Source: Sphingomonadales bacterium
GTDB taxonomy: Bacteria > Pseudomonadota > Alphaproteobacteria > Sphingomonadales > Sphingomonadaceae
NCBI GenBank assembly: GCA_028871475.1
Contig: JAGWMZ010000021.1
Span: 1-64,000 of the forward strand
Reading direction: 5' to 3'
DNA length: 64,000 nucleotides
In this document: piece after piece, positions 62,890-64,000 of the stretch
Numbering within the stretch: the stretch's first letter is position 1
Layout of the letters: each line of letters opens with the position of its first letter
Made by a program: the position numbers and the translations under genes
Notes under the pieces: model-generated
Told to the model about the DNA's origin: nothing
The model's input: only the letters and a program-made list of their open reading frames with translations
Database searches by the model: none

Positions 62890-63545
62890 TCGAGGATGAG
62901 GCTGGCGCGCTTGCCTGGCTGGAGCAATGGCCCGAGTTCGACGATGCCGCGAGAGTTCGGCTGCAGCGCCTTGTCGCGATGCTGAAAGCGGAGAATGAGC
63001 GGCAGAACCTCGTCTCGGCTGCCTCGCTGGATGAGGTTTGGCGCCGGCATATCGTCGACTCTGCACAGCTTCTTGCCCATGTTCCACGTGAAACATCGGG
63101 GCCATGGCTTGACCTTGGCACCGGCGCGGGCTTTCCTGGGCTGGTGATTGCCGCGCTTCGTCCCGACATGCCGGTGTTGATGGTCGAGTCACGCGCGCGT
63201 CGCATCGCCTGGCTTGAAAGCGTTTGTGAAGCGTTGGATCTGGTTCACGCCTCTGTTCTGGGCAGTCGGCTGGAGCAGGTTGAGACAGAAGCCGTATCGG
63301 TGATTTCCGCGCGCGCCTTTGCACCGCTTGCGCGCTTGCTCGAATTGTCCGCACGTTTTTCCACAAAGGCGACGCTTTGGCTGTTGCCCAAGGGGCGGTC
63401 GGCAGGCCAAGAACTGGCAGAGTTGTCGGGATGGCAGCATATGTTCCACGTGGAACCATCACTCACCGATGGCGAGGCGGGCATCATCATTGGCCATCTT
63501 GAACAGAGACAAAAGGCGACGCGGGGCATTATGCCCCGCGCATAA
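62886..63545 (+). CDS. rsmG: 16S rRNA (guanine-527 N7) methyltransferase
   Basis: This 219-residue SAM-dependent methyltransferase modifies helix 18 of 16S rRNA. The SAM loop is [20 protein letters not shown], and [16 protein letters not shown] follows. It begins with a GTG overlapping the mnmG stop. Two parS-like sites lie inside the coding sequence (63080 and 63442), which is common in origin regions. A 10-bp hairpin covers its end (63520-63540). Confidence 0.94.
   Translation: MIEDEAGALAWLEQWPEFDDAARVRLQRLVAMLKAENERQNLVSAASLDEVWRRHIVDSAQLLAHVPRETSGPWLDLGTGAGFPGLVIAALRPDMPVLMVESRARRIAWLESVCEALDLVHASVLGSRLEQVETEAVSVISARAFAPLARLLELSARFSTKATLWLLPKGRSAGQELAELSGWQHMFHVEPSLTDGEAGIIIGHLEQRQKATRGIMPRA
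63080..63095. promoter_or_regulatory. parS site inside rsmG
   Basis: TGTTCCACGTGAAACA, a near-perfect palindrome and the reverse complement of the site at 60979. Confidence 0.87.
63442..63457. promoter_or_regulatory. parS-like site near the end of rsmG
   Basis: TGTTCCACGTGGAACC: the core GTTCCACGTGGAAC is perfectly symmetric, but one outer base differs from the canonical site. Confidence 0.75.
63520..63540 (+). terminator. Hairpin at the rsmG end
   Basis: CGCGGGGCAT pairs with ATGCCCCGCG around a single base. It overlaps the last rsmG codons and has no clear T-run, so its role as a terminator is uncertain. Confidence 0.4.
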
Positions 63546-63626
63546 TTGGCCGTAATGCACAGACCCATACATAAACCTTTGCAAATTCCCATGGCGCTGC
63601 GCGCCGCATCAGACGAGGACAGACCA

Positions 63627-64000
63627 ATGATCCGCGTTGCGATAGCCAATCAGAAGGGCGGTGTGGGCAAGACCACCACCGCGATCAACATGGCGACGGC
63701 CCTGGCCGCCACGGGATGGAAGACGCTGCTGGTCGATCTGGACCCGCAGGGCAATGCCTCCACAGGCACCGGCGTTGCCGTGGAGCAGCGCGAATGGTCA
63801 TCCTATGATCTGCTGATGGGGGAGGCGACGCTCAGCGACTGCATCATCCACACGCGCATTCCCGGTCTCGACATCGTGCCCGCCACGGTTGATCTGTCGG
63901 GTGCCGAGGTGGAGCTGGTGGCGGTTGATCACCGCACCGATCGTCTGCGCCATGCACTGTCGCTGGAATCAGTGGCGGAGGCGGGCGGCTATGACGTGTG
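63627..64000 (+). CDS. parA: Chromosome partitioning ATPase ParA, 5' part
   Basis: Only the first ~124 codons are in the window; the frame runs off the right edge. The deviant Walker A motif is [20 protein letters not shown] and the Walker A-prime strand [13 protein letters not shown], both diagnostic for ParA. Later blocks YDLLMGE and [18 protein letters not shown] also fit. ParA moves the ParB-parS complex. The ATG at 63627 follows GAGGA; an in-frame ATG at 63591 would add 12 residues. Confidence 0.93.
   Translation, partial: MIRVAIANQKGGVGKTTTAINMATALAATGWKTLLVDLDPQGNASTGTGVAVEQREWSSYDLLMGEATLSDCIIHTRIPGLDIVPATVDLSGAEVELVAVDHRTDRLRHALSLESVAEAGGYDV

Overview
The window is high-GC chromosomal DNA from an alphaproteobacterium, most likely a sphingomonad (Novosphingobium/Sphingomonas-like). 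Three things point there. The gene order runs dnaQ-coaE-aroE-maf-DUF299 / hemE-hemJ-rho ... mnmE-mnmG-rsmG-parA. GANTC sites are clustered next to hemE. The gene content includes TonB receptors, a PopZ/DUF2497 protein and DUF1491. The genus is an inference.

Layout. 1-990: degraded accessory DNA with an IS3-family remnant and one small hypothetical gene, ending at the 3' end of a tRNA-Lys. 993-6171: core genes folK, N-carbamoylputrescine amidase, msrA, a TonB receptor and ybaK. 6325-6411: tRNA-Leu(CAG). 6412-25750: a genomic island with a P4-type integrase next to the tRNA. It carries a peptide and amino-acid catabolic cluster (M28, S10 and S9 peptidases, a serine beta-lactamase-fold hydrolase, two fold-type-II PLP lyases, a DAO-type oxidase, a YkvI-like membrane protein, an Lrp regulator and a TonB receptor). 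An ISL3-family element has cut off the 5' end of that receptor and forms the right edge of the island.

25790-36959: GST, a flavin split-barrel protein, and then a striking metal or redox stress locus. It holds CcdA, an AraC regulator, an ECF sigma factor, two different bufferin-type cysteine-rich precursors, two MNIO(DUF692)-DUF2063 pairs, DoxX, a gluzincin protease, a periplasmic thioredoxin and a DUF1223 protein. A promoter pattern TGTAACC-N16-CGAAT recurs in front of at least five of its transcription units, so the locus can be read as one sigma-factor regulon. 36976-37733: a LysR remnant and AT-rich DNA.

37734-54267: mostly housekeeping genes: GH3 glucosidase, a phosphoesterase, class I fumarase, a PIMT-like protein and TolC, PopZ-like, ErpA, xthA, SleB, ptsN, hpf, dnaQ, coaE, aroE and maf. 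55110-55456, between the DUF299 gene and hemE, is the best candidate for the chromosomal replication origin: it has DnaA-box-like 9-mers and six GANTC sites within 203 bp. Downstream come hemE, hemJ, rho, mnmE, mnmG, rsmG and the start of parA, cut by the window edge. Four parS-like 16-mers mark this side of the chromosome (40149, 60979, 63080, 63442).
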